A program made the position numbers and the translations under genes. The notes beneath the pieces are model-generated. The model was not told where the DNA came from and made no database searches. It was given only the letters and a program-made list of their open reading frames with translations. Of a stretch of 64,000 nucleotides of DNA, positions 32,147 to 41,057 are shown piece by piece. Origin of the DNA: Nocardioides sp. cx-173. Its GTDB lineage: Bacteria; Actinomycetota; Actinomycetes; Propionibacteriales; Nocardioidaceae. The first letter of the stretch is position 1. The number at the start of each line of letters is the position of its first letter. The DNA is taken from positions 1,178,001-1,242,000 of the forward strand of contig NZ_CP088262.1 in the NCBI RefSeq assembly GCF_021117365.1, written 5' to 3'.

Positions 32147-33909
32147 CCGTCATCCAGCTCCCGCCGCTGCCCTCCGAGGTCCCGCCGCTCACCTGCGACC
32201 CCGCCGCGATCCGCTCCTGCGGCGGCGACCTGCTCTCCGCCTCGACCCAGGTCGACGACCTCGGAACCTTCGCCGCCTCCGGCGCCCGGATCGGCGACTG
32301 GGTGGGGCTCGGCTCCACGTCCTACCACCAGGGCGTGACCCCGCTGGGCCACCGCGCCGATGCCATGTCGCTGGCCCTGCGCGGGGTCGCCCAGCGGGTG
32401 CAGGCGCATGCCGAGGAGATGCAGTCGCTGCTGGAGCGCCGGACCGACCTGGTGGAGCGCAAGACGCACCTCGCCCAGCAGGTCGCCCACCTGCGCGCCG
32501 AGGCCGCGAGCGCCACCGAGGCCGACGTGACGGCCCTGCAGGCCGACTGCGACCGCGTGGCGACGCAGGTCCAGACCTACGAGACCGACCTCACCACCTG
32601 GGCGGGCGACCTCTCCGCGGAGGAGGCGGAGATGGTGCAGGCCTTCCAGCGGGTGCTCGGCGCCGACGACGTGGAGCGGATCTACGGCGGCGTGGCCGAC
32701 CCCGCCGACGGCGCCCTGGCCTCGAAGCCCGGCGGCGGGGCGAGCCCCCAGGAGGTCAACGACTGGTGGGACTCGCTCACGCGCGAGCAGCAGCAGGCGA
32801 TCATCGCCGCGGCGCCCGGCGCCATCGGCAACCTCGACGGCATTCCCGCCGGGGCGCGCGACGCCGCCAACACGGTGGCGATGACCCGCGACCTCGCGGA
32901 CTGGACGCACGCCGAGGACGAGGGGGTCATCACCCCCGACGAGCGCGTCTGGCTGGAGAACGTCCGCGCCGCCGACGAGGCCCGGCACAACATCGAGGAC
33001 CGCACCGACCCGGTCACCGGCGAGCCCATCCAGGCCCAGGTCTACATCTATGACCCGGCGGCGTTCGGCGGGGACGGCGCCATCGCGATCTCCGCCGGCG
33101 ACCTCGACACGGCCGACAACGTCGCCGTGGTCGTGCCCGGACTGGGCACCGACGGCGAGAGCGCGGGCTACCAGGCCGACCGGGCCGCGACGATGTACGA
33201 GGCGGCCCGCCACCTGGACGCCGGCGCGAGCAATGCCGCGATGTTCTGGATCGGCTACGACGCGCCCGACAACCTGCCGTGGGACGAGGGCTTCGACTGG
33301 GCCGGCGTCGCCGGGGAGTCGATGGCCACGAACGGCGGGGAGCGCCTGGCCGACACCGTCGACGGGCTCCGGGCCGGCCGCGACGGGGAGCCCGCCCACA
33401 TGACCGCCGTGGGGCACAGCTACGGCTCGACCACCACCGGCCACGCGGCCTACGACCACGGCCTCGCGGTCGACGACATCGTCGTGGTCGGCAGTCCCGG
33501 CCTCGGCGGCGACACCGACCACGCCAGTGACCTCGGCCTCGACCCCGAGCACGTCTGGGCCGGTGCCAACAGTCGCGACCCGGTCGCCGACCTCGGCAAC
33601 CACGGCTGGGTGCACGGCGAGACCGTGGCGGGCGCCGGGCTGGGCGACGACCCCGCCGAGGACGACTTCGGGGCCCAGCGCTTCCAGGCGGAGTCGACGA
33701 CGCGCGGCGGTGCGTTCTCCTTCGACGACCACTCCAAGTACTTCGAGCACGACACCGAGTCGCTGCACAACATCAGCCAGATCGTCAACGGCAACTACGA
33801 CGCCGTCCAGCACGCCGGCCACGTCCACGACCCCTGGTACGACGGCCCGCAGGACCCCGAGTACGACCGCGACCCGACCAGCCCGACGACCACGGGCATG
33901 ACGCCATGA
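32143..33909 (+). CDS. DUF1023 alpha/beta hydrolase with WXG-like N-terminal domain
   Basis: A 588-residue protein. The N-terminal 110 residues look like a WXG100-type helical region, with W-V-G at 53-55. A coiled coil covers about 75-170 (MQSLLERRTDLVERKTHLAQQ). A DUF1023-type alpha/beta hydrolase fills about 295-550: VVVPGLGTD near 330, the nucleophile Ser426 in GHSYGS, Asp479 in SRDPVADLGN and His530 in DDHSKY. There is no signal peptide, so export, if any, would be by a non-Sec route as its small partner suggests. The substrate is unknown; the triad predicts an active ester or amide hydrolase. Four-bp overlaps on both sides mark a tight operon. Confidence 0.82.
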   Translation: MTVIQLPPLPSEVPPLTCDPAAIRSCGGDLLSASTQVDDLGTFAASGARIGDWVGLGSTSYHQGVTPLGHRADAMSLALRGVAQRVQAHAEEMQSLLERRTDLVERKTHLAQQVAHLRAEAASATEADVTALQADCDRVATQVQTYETDLTTWAGDLSAEEAEMVQAFQRVLGADDVERIYGGVADPADGALASKPGGGASPQEVNDWWDSLTREQQQAIIAAAPGAIGNLDGIPAGARDAANTVAMTRDLADWTHAEDEGVITPDERVWLENVRAADEARHNIEDRTDPVTGEPIQAQVYIYDPAAFGGDGAIAISAGDLDTADNVAVVVPGLGTDGESAGYQADRAATMYEAARHLDAGASNAAMFWIGYDAPDNLPWDEGFDWAGVAGESMATNGGERLADTVDGLRAGRDGEPAHMTAVGHSYGSTTTGHAAYDHGLAVDDIVVVGSPGLGGDTDHASDLGLDPEHVWAGANSRDPVADLGNHGWVHGETVAGAGLGDDPAEDDFGAQRFQAESTTRGGAFSFDDHSKYFEHDTESLHNISQIVNGNYDAVQHAGHVHDPWYDGPQDPEYDRDPTSPTTTGMTP

Positions 33910-34433
33910 GGCGGCTGGCAGGGTTGGTCCTGGTGGCGGCCGTCCTGACCGGCTGCGGGAGTGGAGGAGACGACGTGAGCGGCGAGGAGTCGACGCGGGA
34001 GCTCGAGACCCAGCGCGAGGACGTGCGGCAGGCCGCGGCCGACCTGGTGAGGGGCGCGGTCGAGGCCCTGGACGGCACCGCGTCCCACACCAGGGGTGGC
34101 TTCGACGGCTGCGAGTCGGCGTTCCCGGACGAGTTCCGCTCCTACCAGTACAACGCCAGCGGCCGCGTCGACGTGGGGCCGGGTGCCGCCCGGCCCTTCC
34201 TCGACGCCCTGGGTCCGGTGCTCACCGCCGCCGGCTTCGAGGAGCCCGTCCTGCGCGAGCGCCCCGGCGGGCAGAGCCTGGTGGCCGAGAAGGGCCAGAT
34301 CGTCGCCGGGTTCTCCGAGTTCCCCGAGCAGGGGGACTACGTCCTGGTCAACCTGCGGGGCCCGTGCGTCGAGGTGCCGAAGGACGACCGCGACAAGTGG
34401 CTCAACCGCCGCGACCCCAGCCCGTACCTCTGA
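33906..34433 (+). CDS. Lipoprotein ending the ESX-like cassette
   Basis: A 175-residue lipoprotein. The signal peptide has lipobox LTGC with Cys17 as the lipidated residue, followed by a short acidic linker. The mature domain has a helix (36-56), a cysteine at 69, a YxY strand at 80-82, a helix at 96-110, then ERPGGQSLVAEKGQIVAGF and a last strand ending GPCVEV with Cys154. The two cysteines may form a disulfide. The element order parallels the cytosolic protein that starts the operon. It overlaps the hydrolase by 4 bp. No family name is recognised. Confidence 0.75.
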   Translation: MRRLAGLVLVAAVLTGCGSGGDDVSGEESTRELETQREDVRQAAADLVRGAVEALDGTASHTRGGFDGCESAFPDEFRSYQYNASGRVDVGPGAARPFLDALGPVLTAAGFEEPVLRERPGGQSLVAEKGQIVAGFSEFPEQGDYVLVNLRGPCVEVPKDDRDKWLNRRDPSPYL

Positions 34434-34457
34434 TCGGCGGGCGAGCGGCACCGATCA
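34431..34457 (+). terminator. Possible hairpin terminator after the ESX-like cassette
   Basis: TGATCGG (34431-34437) pairs with CCGATCA (34451-34457) around a GC-rich 13-nt loop, beginning in the lipoprotein stop codon. The stem is only 7 bp. Confidence 0.35.
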
Positions 34458-34519
34458 CACCCGCCACACCCGACACACCAGCCTCGGCGTGCCTGCACGG
34501 ATCGGCGCCGGTCCAAACC

Positions 34520-34525
34520 TAGGCT
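34520..34525 (+). promoter_or_regulatory. Possible -10 box of the mre operon
   Basis: TAGGCT lies 80 bp before the mreB ATG in the 172-bp gap (34434-34605). Here, unlike many genes in the window, a leader of about 70 nt would result. No convincing -35 is seen. Confidence 0.35.
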
Positions 34526-34605
34526 CGAGGAGGGTACGGCGAGGCGTGCGCGCGCTGCACCCTCTTCCCCGGGCGCACGCAACTTCGAGCTGCGAGGCGT
34601 TGGGC

Positions 34606-35634
34606 ATGGCGAACAGCTTCATCGGCCGAGACATGGCGGTCGACCTCGGCACGGCGAACACGCTGGTGTACGTGCGCCGCAAGGGCGTGCTGCTCGACGA
34701 GCCCAGCGTCGTGGCCGTCAACGAGACGACCGGCGAGATCCTGGCCGTCGGCCACGAGGCCAAGCGGATGATCGGGCGGACCCCCGACAACATCACCGCC
34801 ATCCGCCCGCTCAAGGACGGCGTGATCGCCGACTTCGAGGCGACCGAGCAGATGCTGCGCTACTTCATCCAGCGCGTCCACCGCCGCCGCTACTTCGCCA
34901 AGCCCCGGATGGTCATCTGCGTCCCGAGCGGGATCACCGCGGTGGAGCAGCGTGCCGTCAAGGAGGCCGGCTACCAGGCCGGCGCGCGCCGGGTCTACAT
35001 CGTGGAGGAGCCCATGGCCGCCGCCATCGGCGCCGGCCTGCCCGTGCACCAGCCCACCGGCAACATGGTCGTGGACGTCGGCGGCGGCACCACCGAGGTC
35101 GCGGTCATCTCGCTGGGCGGCATCGTCACCTCGCTGAGCATCCGCACCGCCGGCGACGAGCTCGACCAGGCGATCGTGACCTGGATGAAGAAGGAGCACT
35201 CCCTGATGCTGGGGGAGCGCACGGCCGAGGAGGTCAAGATGACCCTCGGCTCGGCGTTCCCGTCCGCCACCGAGCCCGAGGCCGAGATCCGCGGGCGCGA
35301 CCTGGTCTCCGGGCTGCCCCGCACCGTGACGGTGTCGGCCTCCGAGATCCGTCAGGCCATGGAGGAGCCGCTGCACGCCATCGTCGACGCCGTTCGCGCC
35401 ACCCTCGACCAGACCCCGCCCGAGCTCGCCGGCGACATCATGGACCGCGGCATCGTGCTCACCGGTGGCGGCGCCCTGCTGCGCGGCCTCGACGAGCGGC
35501 TGCGCCACGAGACCGGCATGCCGGTCCACATCGCCGACGACCCGCTGTCCTCGGTGGCGCTGGGCGCCGGTCGCTGCGTGGAGGAGTTCGAGGCGCTGCG
35601 CCAGGTCCTCGTCTCCGACAAGAGGCGGTTCTGA
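34606..35634 (+). CDS. mreB: Rod shape-determining protein MreB
   Basis: A 342-residue bacterial actin that organises lateral wall synthesis at the membrane. The phosphate-1 loop is DLGTANTLVYV near residue 11, phosphate-2 is VDVGGGTTEVAVI near 157 and the adenosine motif is GIVLTGGGALL near 283. MANSFIGRDMAVDLG is the canonical N-terminus. Its stop overlaps the mreC start (TGATG). The order mreB-mreC-mreD-PBP2-rodA is the standard elongasome operon, implying rod growth or, as in streptomycetes, a role in spore or lateral wall assembly. Confidence 0.96.
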   Translation: MANSFIGRDMAVDLGTANTLVYVRRKGVLLDEPSVVAVNETTGEILAVGHEAKRMIGRTPDNITAIRPLKDGVIADFEATEQMLRYFIQRVHRRRYFAKPRMVICVPSGITAVEQRAVKEAGYQAGARRVYIVEEPMAAAIGAGLPVHQPTGNMVVDVGGGTTEVAVISLGGIVTSLSIRTAGDELDQAIVTWMKKEHSLMLGERTAEEVKMTLGSAFPSATEPEAEIRGRDLVSGLPRTVTVSASEIRQAMEEPLHAIVDAVRATLDQTPPELAGDIMDRGIVLTGGGALLRGLDERLRHETGMPVHIADDPLSSVALGAGRCVEEFEALRQVLVSDKRRF

Positions 35635-36557
35635 TGGACCTCGGACGCGAGCGCCGCTGGCGCCCCGTCGGCGACGGCGGCAAGGGCCAGCCCCCACGGT
35701 CGCTGGTCGTCGCTCTCCTGCTCTCCTGCGCGACGCTGATGACCCTCGACCACCAGAGCGGGGACAACTCGCCGGTCGACGCCGCACGCCGCGCGATGGG
35801 CGAGGTCTACGGCCCGGTCGAGGTGAGCACCGCCGTCGCGGTGCGGCCCTTCTTCGCCGTCCCCGACTGGTTCCGCACGCACGACGACATGCGCGAGGAG
35901 ATCGACGAGCTCGAGGCCGAGAACGCCGCGCTGCGCAGCGAGGTCAACACCTCCGGCTACGACCGCAACAAGCTCGCGGAGTACGACGGTCTCACCGCCT
36001 CGGCCGAGAACCTCGGCTACGCGCTGGTGCCCGCGCGCGTCGTGGGCATGGGCCCGTCGCAGTCCTTCTCCAGCACCGTCACCATCGACGCCGGCTCCTC
36101 GTCGGGCCTGAGCCCGGACATGACCGTGGTCAACAACGACGGCCTCGTCGGCCGGGTCCTGCGGGTCACCCGCACGACCGCCACCGTGCTGCTGGTCATC
36201 GACGCCGACTCCGTGGTCGGCGGCCGGGTCGGCTCGAGCATGGAGATCGGGATGCTGCACGGCCGCGGCGTCCTCGGCGACGGGGGTCGGCTCGACCTCG
36301 AGCTGATCGACCAGTCCGAGGTCCCGGCCAAGGGCGACACGGTCGTGACGTGGGGCAGCCAGAGCGGTGCGCCGTACGTCGCCGGCGTGCCGGTCGGCAG
36401 CATCTCGAAGGTCTTCGCCAACGTCCGGGACGGCTCCCAGCGCGCGGTGATCGAGCCGTTCGTCGACTTCGGCGCCCTGGACCTGGTCGGGGTGGTCGTG
36501 CCGTCGGGCACCTCCAGCGACCGCGCGGTGATCGAGGCCGACGGGAGGATCCAGTGA
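35634..36557 (+). CDS. mreC: Rod shape-determining protein MreC
   Basis: A 307-residue protein with a basic cytoplasmic N-terminus, one membrane segment at about 24-39 (SLVVALLLSCATLMTL), and a coiled coil at about 83-105 (REEIDELEAENAALRSEV). A double beta-barrel periplasmic-side domain fills about 125-295 (VVGMGPSQSFSSTVTIDAG, NDGLVGRVLRV, VPVGSISKV). It forms the scaffold linking MreB to PBP2 outside the membrane. It overlaps mreB by 1 bp and mreD by 4 bp. Confidence 0.93.
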   Translation: MDLGRERRWRPVGDGGKGQPPRSLVVALLLSCATLMTLDHQSGDNSPVDAARRAMGEVYGPVEVSTAVAVRPFFAVPDWFRTHDDMREEIDELEAENAALRSEVNTSGYDRNKLAEYDGLTASAENLGYALVPARVVGMGPSQSFSSTVTIDAGSSSGLSPDMTVVNNDGLVGRVLRVTRTTATVLLVIDADSVVGGRVGSSMEIGMLHGRGVLGDGGRLDLELIDQSEVPAKGDTVVTWGSQSGAPYVAGVPVGSISKVFANVRDGSQRAVIEPFVDFGALDLVGVVVPSGTSSDRAVIEADGRIQ

Positions 36558-37063
36558 GCACGGCTCGCGTCCTCCTCGCCTTCGTGGCGGTCTCCGTGGC
36601 GCTCGCGCTGCAGGTCTCGGTCTTCCCGTACGTCGCCTGGCAGGGCGTCGTGCCCAACCTGGTCCTGCTCGTCGTCGTGGGCGCGGCCCTGGTCCGCGGT
36701 GCGCAGTTCGCGATGGTCCTCGGCCTCGCAGCCGGCGTGCTGCTCGACCTCGCGCCACCGGCCGACCACGTGGCGGGCCGCTGGGCGCTCGCCTTCGTCG
36801 TCGTCGGGTACGTCGCCGGGCGGGTCGCGGCGGACCTGAAGCCCACGCCGACGACGGTGCTCGGCACGGTCGCGGCGTCGTCGTTCCTCGGCACCTCGCT
36901 GTTCGCGCTCAGCGGCCTGGTCCTGCGCGACCCGGCCCTGGCGGTCCCCGACCTGCTGCAGGTCGTCGTGCTCTCGGTCGCCTGGGACCTGGTCCTCACG
37001 CCGTTCGTGCTGCCGCTGGTGATGGCGATGTTCCATCGCATCGAGCCGGAGCGGGCGACGTAG
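36554..37063 (+). CDS. mreD: Rod shape-determining protein MreD
   Basis: A 169-residue integral membrane protein with five or six hydrophobic segments (VLLAFVAVSVALALQVSVF, LVLLVVVGAALVRG, AMVLGLAAGVLLDLA and more), ending in a short basic tail. GLAAGVLLDL corresponds to the conserved MreD G-x-x-x-G-x-x-D block. It begins at a GTG overlapping the mreC stop (GTGA) and its TAG stop overlaps the GTG of the PBP2 gene by 1 bp. Confidence 0.9.
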   Translation: MSTARVLLAFVAVSVALALQVSVFPYVAWQGVVPNLVLLVVVGAALVRGAQFAMVLGLAAGVLLDLAPPADHVAGRWALAFVVVGYVAGRVAADLKPTPTTVLGTVAASSFLGTSLFALSGLVLRDPALAVPDLLQVVVLSVAWDLVLTPFVLPLVMAMFHRIEPERAT

Positions 37064-39204
37064 TGGCCGCACGACCCACCCAGCCGGTCCAGCCGGCGGC
37101 CCAGAAGAGCCGCCTGCGGATGATCGTGCTGCAGGCCCTGGTGCTCTCGCTGTTCGCGACCCTGCTGGTCCGGCTCTACTACCTGCAGGTCGTCAGCGGC
37201 GACGAGTACCACGCCCAGGCCGCGGCCCAGTCCGTGCGCGAGATCGTCGTGCAGCCCGAGCGCGGGCTGATCGTGGACGCACAGGGCCGGCCCCTGGTCA
37301 GCAACCGCACGTCGTGGGTGGTCTCGCTGGACCGCTCGGTGCTCGACAAGATGACCGACCAGGTCCGCACCAAGCTGATCGAGCGGCTCGGCCGCACCGT
37401 CGGTGAGCGGTCGCAGCGCATCGAGCGCCGGCTGGTCGCCTGCGGCGACGAGGGCAGCGAGGTCGGCGTCTGCTGGAACGGCTCGCCGTTCCAGCCCGTG
37501 CCCGTGGCCCGTGATGTGAAGCAGAGCGTCGCGCTGCGGATCCTCGAGCAGCCGGAGGACTTCCCGGCGGTGCTCGTCGACCAGGAGACCGTGCGCTCCT
37601 ACCCGCAGCCCTTCGGCGTCAACGCCGCCCACGTGCTCGGCTACCTCAGCCCGATCACCGAGGAGGAGTACGACGACGCCCAGGAGGGCGGCGACCGCTC
37701 GGTCAACGGCGCCTCGGCCGTCGGTCGCGCCGGCGTCGAGAAGCAGTACGACCGGTGGCTGCGGGGGATGCCGGGCTACCGCAGCGTGGCCGTCGACTCC
37801 ATGGGCCGCGTGCTGGGCGACGACGGCGAGGTCGAGAGCCAGCCCGGAGACACGCTGGTGACCTCGATCGACGCCAAGGTCCAGGGCGTCGTGGAGCAGC
37901 AGCTCCTCGACGCGATGGAGCGCGCGCGGGGCGAGATGGACCCGGTGACCGGCCGCCTGTACGAGGCCGACTCCGGCGCCGCGGTGGTGCTCGAGGCCGA
38001 CACCGGCCGGGTCGTCGCGATGGCCAGCCAGCCGACGTACGACCCCGGCGTCTGGGTCGGCGGGATCACCAAGAAGCAGCTGGCCAGGCTGTACTCCGAG
38101 AAGGCCGGCACCCCGCTGCTGGGCCGCGCCACCCAGGGCCAGTTCGCGCCCGGGTCGACGTGGAAGCCGTTCATGACCGCCGGCGCGCTCGACGCCGGCT
38201 ACAGCACCGACACCTCGCTCAACTGCTCCTCGTCGCTGCGGGTCGGCAACCGCGACTTCAAGAACTACGAGTCCGGCGCCCACGGCTACATCAGCTTCGC
38301 CAAGGCCCTCGAGGTCTCCTGCAACACCTTCTTCTACCGGATCGGGCTGGACTTCTGGCAGCGCTACGGTTCCGACGTCGCCGACATCGACGCCCGCGAC
38401 CCGCTCGTCGTGGCCGCCAAGCGCTTCGGCTTCGGTCGTGAGACCGGGGTCGACCTGCCGGGGGAGGCCCCCGGCCGGATCGCCGACCGCAAGTGGAAGC
38501 GCGCCTACTTCGAGTCGCAGAAGGACTACTACTGCAAGATCGCCGGCAAGCCGCAGGACGCCGAGACCAGCGACTTCGTCTACCTCTTCGCCCGGGAGTT
38601 CTGCGCGGAGGGCTACGCCTACCGCGCCGGTGACGCCGTCAACTTCTCCATCGGCCAGGGCGACACCATCGTGACGCCGCTGCAGCTCGCCCGCGGCTAC
38701 GCCGCCATCGCCAACGGCGGCACCCTCTACGCGCCGCGGATCGGCAAGGCGATCGTGGGCTCCGACGGCCACGTGATCCGCCGGATCAAGCCGAAGAAGG
38801 TCGGCTCGGTCGAGCTGCCGCGGGGCACCTACGGTTACATCGACGAGGCCCTCAAGGGCGTCACCCGCCAGGGCACGATGAGCTGGCGCATGGAGGGCTT
38901 CCCGCTCGACGAGGTCCCGATCCGGTCCAAGACCGGCTCCGCGGAGGTCTACGGCAAGCAGACCACGTCCTGGGTGGCGTCCTACTCCGACGACTACGTG
39001 GTCGTGATGATGATCAGCCAGGGCGGCACCGGCTCCGGTGCGTCCGGTGAGGGCATCCGCGCGATCTGGGAGTCGCTGTACGGCGTGAGCGGCACCGAGG
39101 TCCGGCCCGCCGACGCCGCCGTCCCCGGCACCACGCCGCCGACCCGCCTGCCCAACTTCCGCCGCGACGGATCGATCCTGCCCCCGGCCCGGGAGGACCA
39201 GTGA
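37063..39204 (+). CDS. mrdA: Penicillin-binding protein 2 (elongasome transpeptidase)
   Basis: A 713-residue class B PBP that cross-links peptidoglycan during elongation, paired with RodA. One membrane segment sits at about 20-40 (MIVLQALVLSLFATLLVRLYY). The PBP dimerisation region starts at VVQPERGLIVDAQGRPL near residue 62. The transpeptidase has SxxK as GSTWKPF near 363, SxN as SCN near 423 and KTG as SKTGSAEV near 626. A stretch of about 30 residues (FESQKDYYCKIAGK and following) near 484-515 is an insertion in the transpeptidase fold. The start is a GTG overlapping mreD. Confidence 0.95.
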   Translation: MAARPTQPVQPAAQKSRLRMIVLQALVLSLFATLLVRLYYLQVVSGDEYHAQAAAQSVREIVVQPERGLIVDAQGRPLVSNRTSWVVSLDRSVLDKMTDQVRTKLIERLGRTVGERSQRIERRLVACGDEGSEVGVCWNGSPFQPVPVARDVKQSVALRILEQPEDFPAVLVDQETVRSYPQPFGVNAAHVLGYLSPITEEEYDDAQEGGDRSVNGASAVGRAGVEKQYDRWLRGMPGYRSVAVDSMGRVLGDDGEVESQPGDTLVTSIDAKVQGVVEQQLLDAMERARGEMDPVTGRLYEADSGAAVVLEADTGRVVAMASQPTYDPGVWVGGITKKQLARLYSEKAGTPLLGRATQGQFAPGSTWKPFMTAGALDAGYSTDTSLNCSSSLRVGNRDFKNYESGAHGYISFAKALEVSCNTFFYRIGLDFWQRYGSDVADIDARDPLVVAAKRFGFGRETGVDLPGEAPGRIADRKWKRAYFESQKDYYCKIAGKPQDAETSDFVYLFAREFCAEGYAYRAGDAVNFSIGQGDTIVTPLQLARGYAAIANGGTLYAPRIGKAIVGSDGHVIRRIKPKKVGSVELPRGTYGYIDEALKGVTRQGTMSWRMEGFPLDEVPIRSKTGSAEVYGKQTTSWVASYSDDYVVVMMISQGGTGSGASGEGIRAIWESLYGVSGTEVRPADAAVPGTTPPTRLPNFRRDGSILPPAREDQ

Positions 39205-40406
39205 CCACCACGCCACGCGCCGCCCGCGCCCCCCAGGCGGGCCGCCCCACCCGGATCCCCGGCGTCGACTGGCTGCTGCTGACGGCCGTCCTGGCCCTCA
39301 CCGTGCTCGGCGCGCTGCTGGTCTGGTCGGCCACGAGCAACCGCGAGGACCTCACCGGCGGCGACTCCTCGGCGTACCTCGCCAAGCAGGTCGTCAACAT
39401 CGCGATCGGGCTGGTGCTGATGGTGGTCGTCACGGCCACCGACCACCGCTGGGTGCGGATCCTGGCGCCGCTGGTCTACGTCGCCTCGGTCGCCGGCCTG
39501 GTGCTCGTGCTCACGATGGGCACGAGCGTCAACGGGTCGCGCTCCTGGCTGATGCTGGGCGGGATGTCGATCCAGCCGTCGGAGTTCGCCAAGCTCGCCG
39601 TGGTCGTCGGGATGGCACTCGTGGTCGCCGAGCGCTCCGAGGGCCGCTGGCGCGCGCGGGTCGGGACCACCGACGTGCTCGCCATGCTGGCCGTGGCCGC
39701 CCTGCCCGCGACGCTAATCATGCTGCAGCCCGACCTCGGCACGATGCTCGTGCTCTCCGCCACGGTCTTCGGCGTGCTGGCCGCCTCCGGCGCCCGTCGG
39801 CGCTGGCTGGCCCTGCTCGCGGGCGGCGGCGTCGCGGCCGGTGCCGCCGCGGTCCTGGGCGGGCTCCTCAAGGACTACCAGGTCGACCGCTTCATGGCGT
39901 TCACCAATCCCGACCTCGACCCGCGCGGGGCCGGCTACAACGTCGAGCAGGCGCGGATCGCCGTCGGCAACGGGGGCCTGTTCGGCCAGGGCCTCTTCGA
40001 CGGCTCGCAGACCCGCGCGGGCTTCGTGCCCGAGCAGCACACCGACTTCGTCTTCACCGTCGCCGGCGAGGAGCTCGGACTCGTGGGCGCCGGGCTCGTG
40101 ATCGCGCTGCTGGCCATCGTCCTGTGGCGGGCGCTGCGCATCGCCGCGCGCACCGACGACGTGTTCGGCCGGATGGCCGCAGCCGGCATCGCGTGCTGGT
40201 TCGGCTTCCAGGCGTTCCAGAACATCGGCATGTGCCTGGGCATCATGCCGGTGACCGGGGTCCCCCTGCCGTTCGTGTCCTACGGCGGCAGCTCGATGTT
40301 CGCCGGAATGCTCGCGGTCGGACTGCTGCAGAACATCCAGCTGCGGACCCTGTCGTCGCCGGCCGCGCGGCTCGCGCCCACCCCGCGGGTGCTCGTCCGG
40401 TCCTGA
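39201..40406 (+). CDS. rodA: Peptidoglycan glycosyltransferase RodA
   Basis: A 401-residue SEDS-family membrane enzyme that polymerises lipid II into glycan strands, partnered with PBP2. About ten hydrophobic segments are visible. SEDS signatures are present: SIQPSEFAKL near residue 127, QPDLGTML near 176, DFVFTVAGEELGLVGAG near 281 and PVTGVPLPFVSYGGSSM near 353. The GTG start overlaps the PBP2 stop by 4 bp, so the two are translationally coupled. It closes the mre operon. Confidence 0.95.
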   Translation: MTTTPRAARAPQAGRPTRIPGVDWLLLTAVLALTVLGALLVWSATSNREDLTGGDSSAYLAKQVVNIAIGLVLMVVVTATDHRWVRILAPLVYVASVAGLVLVLTMGTSVNGSRSWLMLGGMSIQPSEFAKLAVVVGMALVVAERSEGRWRARVGTTDVLAMLAVAALPATLIMLQPDLGTMLVLSATVFGVLAASGARRRWLALLAGGGVAAGAAAVLGGLLKDYQVDRFMAFTNPDLDPRGAGYNVEQARIAVGNGGLFGQGLFDGSQTRAGFVPEQHTDFVFTVAGEELGLVGAGLVIALLAIVLWRALRIAARTDDVFGRMAAAGIACWFGFQAFQNIGMCLGIMPVTGVPLPFVSYGGSSMFAGMLAVGLLQNIQLRTLSSPAARLAPTPRVLVRS

Positions 40407-40412
40407 CGGCGG

Positions 40413-40988
40413 ATGATGAGCCCCATGCCGACCGCGCGCGTGGTGCCTCGACGGGGCCTGCTGCTGCGCGCGGCGCTGGCCACGCTCGAGATCATGCTCG
40501 GCACCGTGGCCGCCCACACCGCGGCCGGCGGCTCGCTGCCGTCGGGGGCGTGGACCGGCCTGGCCGCCGCGCTGGTGTTCGGCGGCAGCCTCCTCGTGCT
40601 GCGCGGCACGGTGCCGCTCGGGATCGCGGTCCCGGCGCTGACGGCGACCCAGCTGCTGCTGCACTGCTGGCTGGTCGCGCTGGGCCCGGCCCATGACATG
40701 GCCCCGCACGTCGCCGCGGGACCGCACGCCGCGGCCGTGGGTCCGCCGCTCGAGCTCAGTGCGCCGATGCTGGCCGCCCATGTGGCCGCCGCGCTCCTCA
40801 CCGCCGCGGTCTGGCACGTACGCCGCCGGGCGGTCGAGGTGCTGCTGGCCTGGTCCGACCTCGCGCCGCCGGCGATCCCGGCCCGACCTGCCAGCGCCGC
40901 CCCGCGCCCCGCCGTCACCCCCCTCGGCCACGGTCTCCTCCACGCGGCCCCTCGGCGCGGTCCGCCGGCGCTGCCCGCGCCCGCCTGA
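40413..40988 (+). CDS. Small hydrophobic membrane protein at the head of the copper cassette
   Basis: A 191-residue protein with four hydrophobic segments (LLLRAALATLEIMLGTVAAH, WTGLAAALVFGGSLLVL, LTATQLLLHCWLVALG, MLAAHVAAALLTAAVW) and a Pro/Ala-rich tail. The loop after segment 3 is rich in His and Met (GPAHDMAPHVAAGPHAA), as in proteins handling copper outside the membrane. No family name is recognised. Translation could begin at ATG 40413, 40416 or 40425; GATGAT lies 7 nt before the last, which may be the true start. It precedes ycnI by 69 bp and shares its direction. Confidence 0.65.
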   Translation: MMSPMPTARVVPRRGLLLRAALATLEIMLGTVAAHTAAGGSLPSGAWTGLAAALVFGGSLLVLRGTVPLGIAVPALTATQLLLHCWLVALGPAHDMAPHVAAGPHAAAVGPPLELSAPMLAAHVAAALLTAAVWHVRRRAVEVLLAWSDLAPPAIPARPASAAPRPAVTPLGHGLLHAAPRRGPPALPAPA

Positions 40989-41001
40989 CCGCCGTACCGG
41001 A

Positions 41002-41027
41002 GGTCGGGGCGCACGCACCCCCCGACC
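41002..41027 (+). promoter_or_regulatory. Hairpin in the leader of the ycnI gene
   Basis: GGTCGGGG (41002-41009) pairs with CCCCGACC (41020-41027), 30 nt before the ycnI start. It could be an attenuator or a terminator for the upstream gene. A CGAACCGAACC direct repeat follows. Confidence 0.35.
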
Positions 41028-41057
41028 ACCGACACGAACCGAACCGAAGGACACCCC

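Noticed and set aside
36196..39216. 1000-codon open frame opposite mreC, mreD and the PBP2 gene
   Set aside because: It mirrors the third-position GC bias of the real genes on the other strand and contains no recognisable domain.
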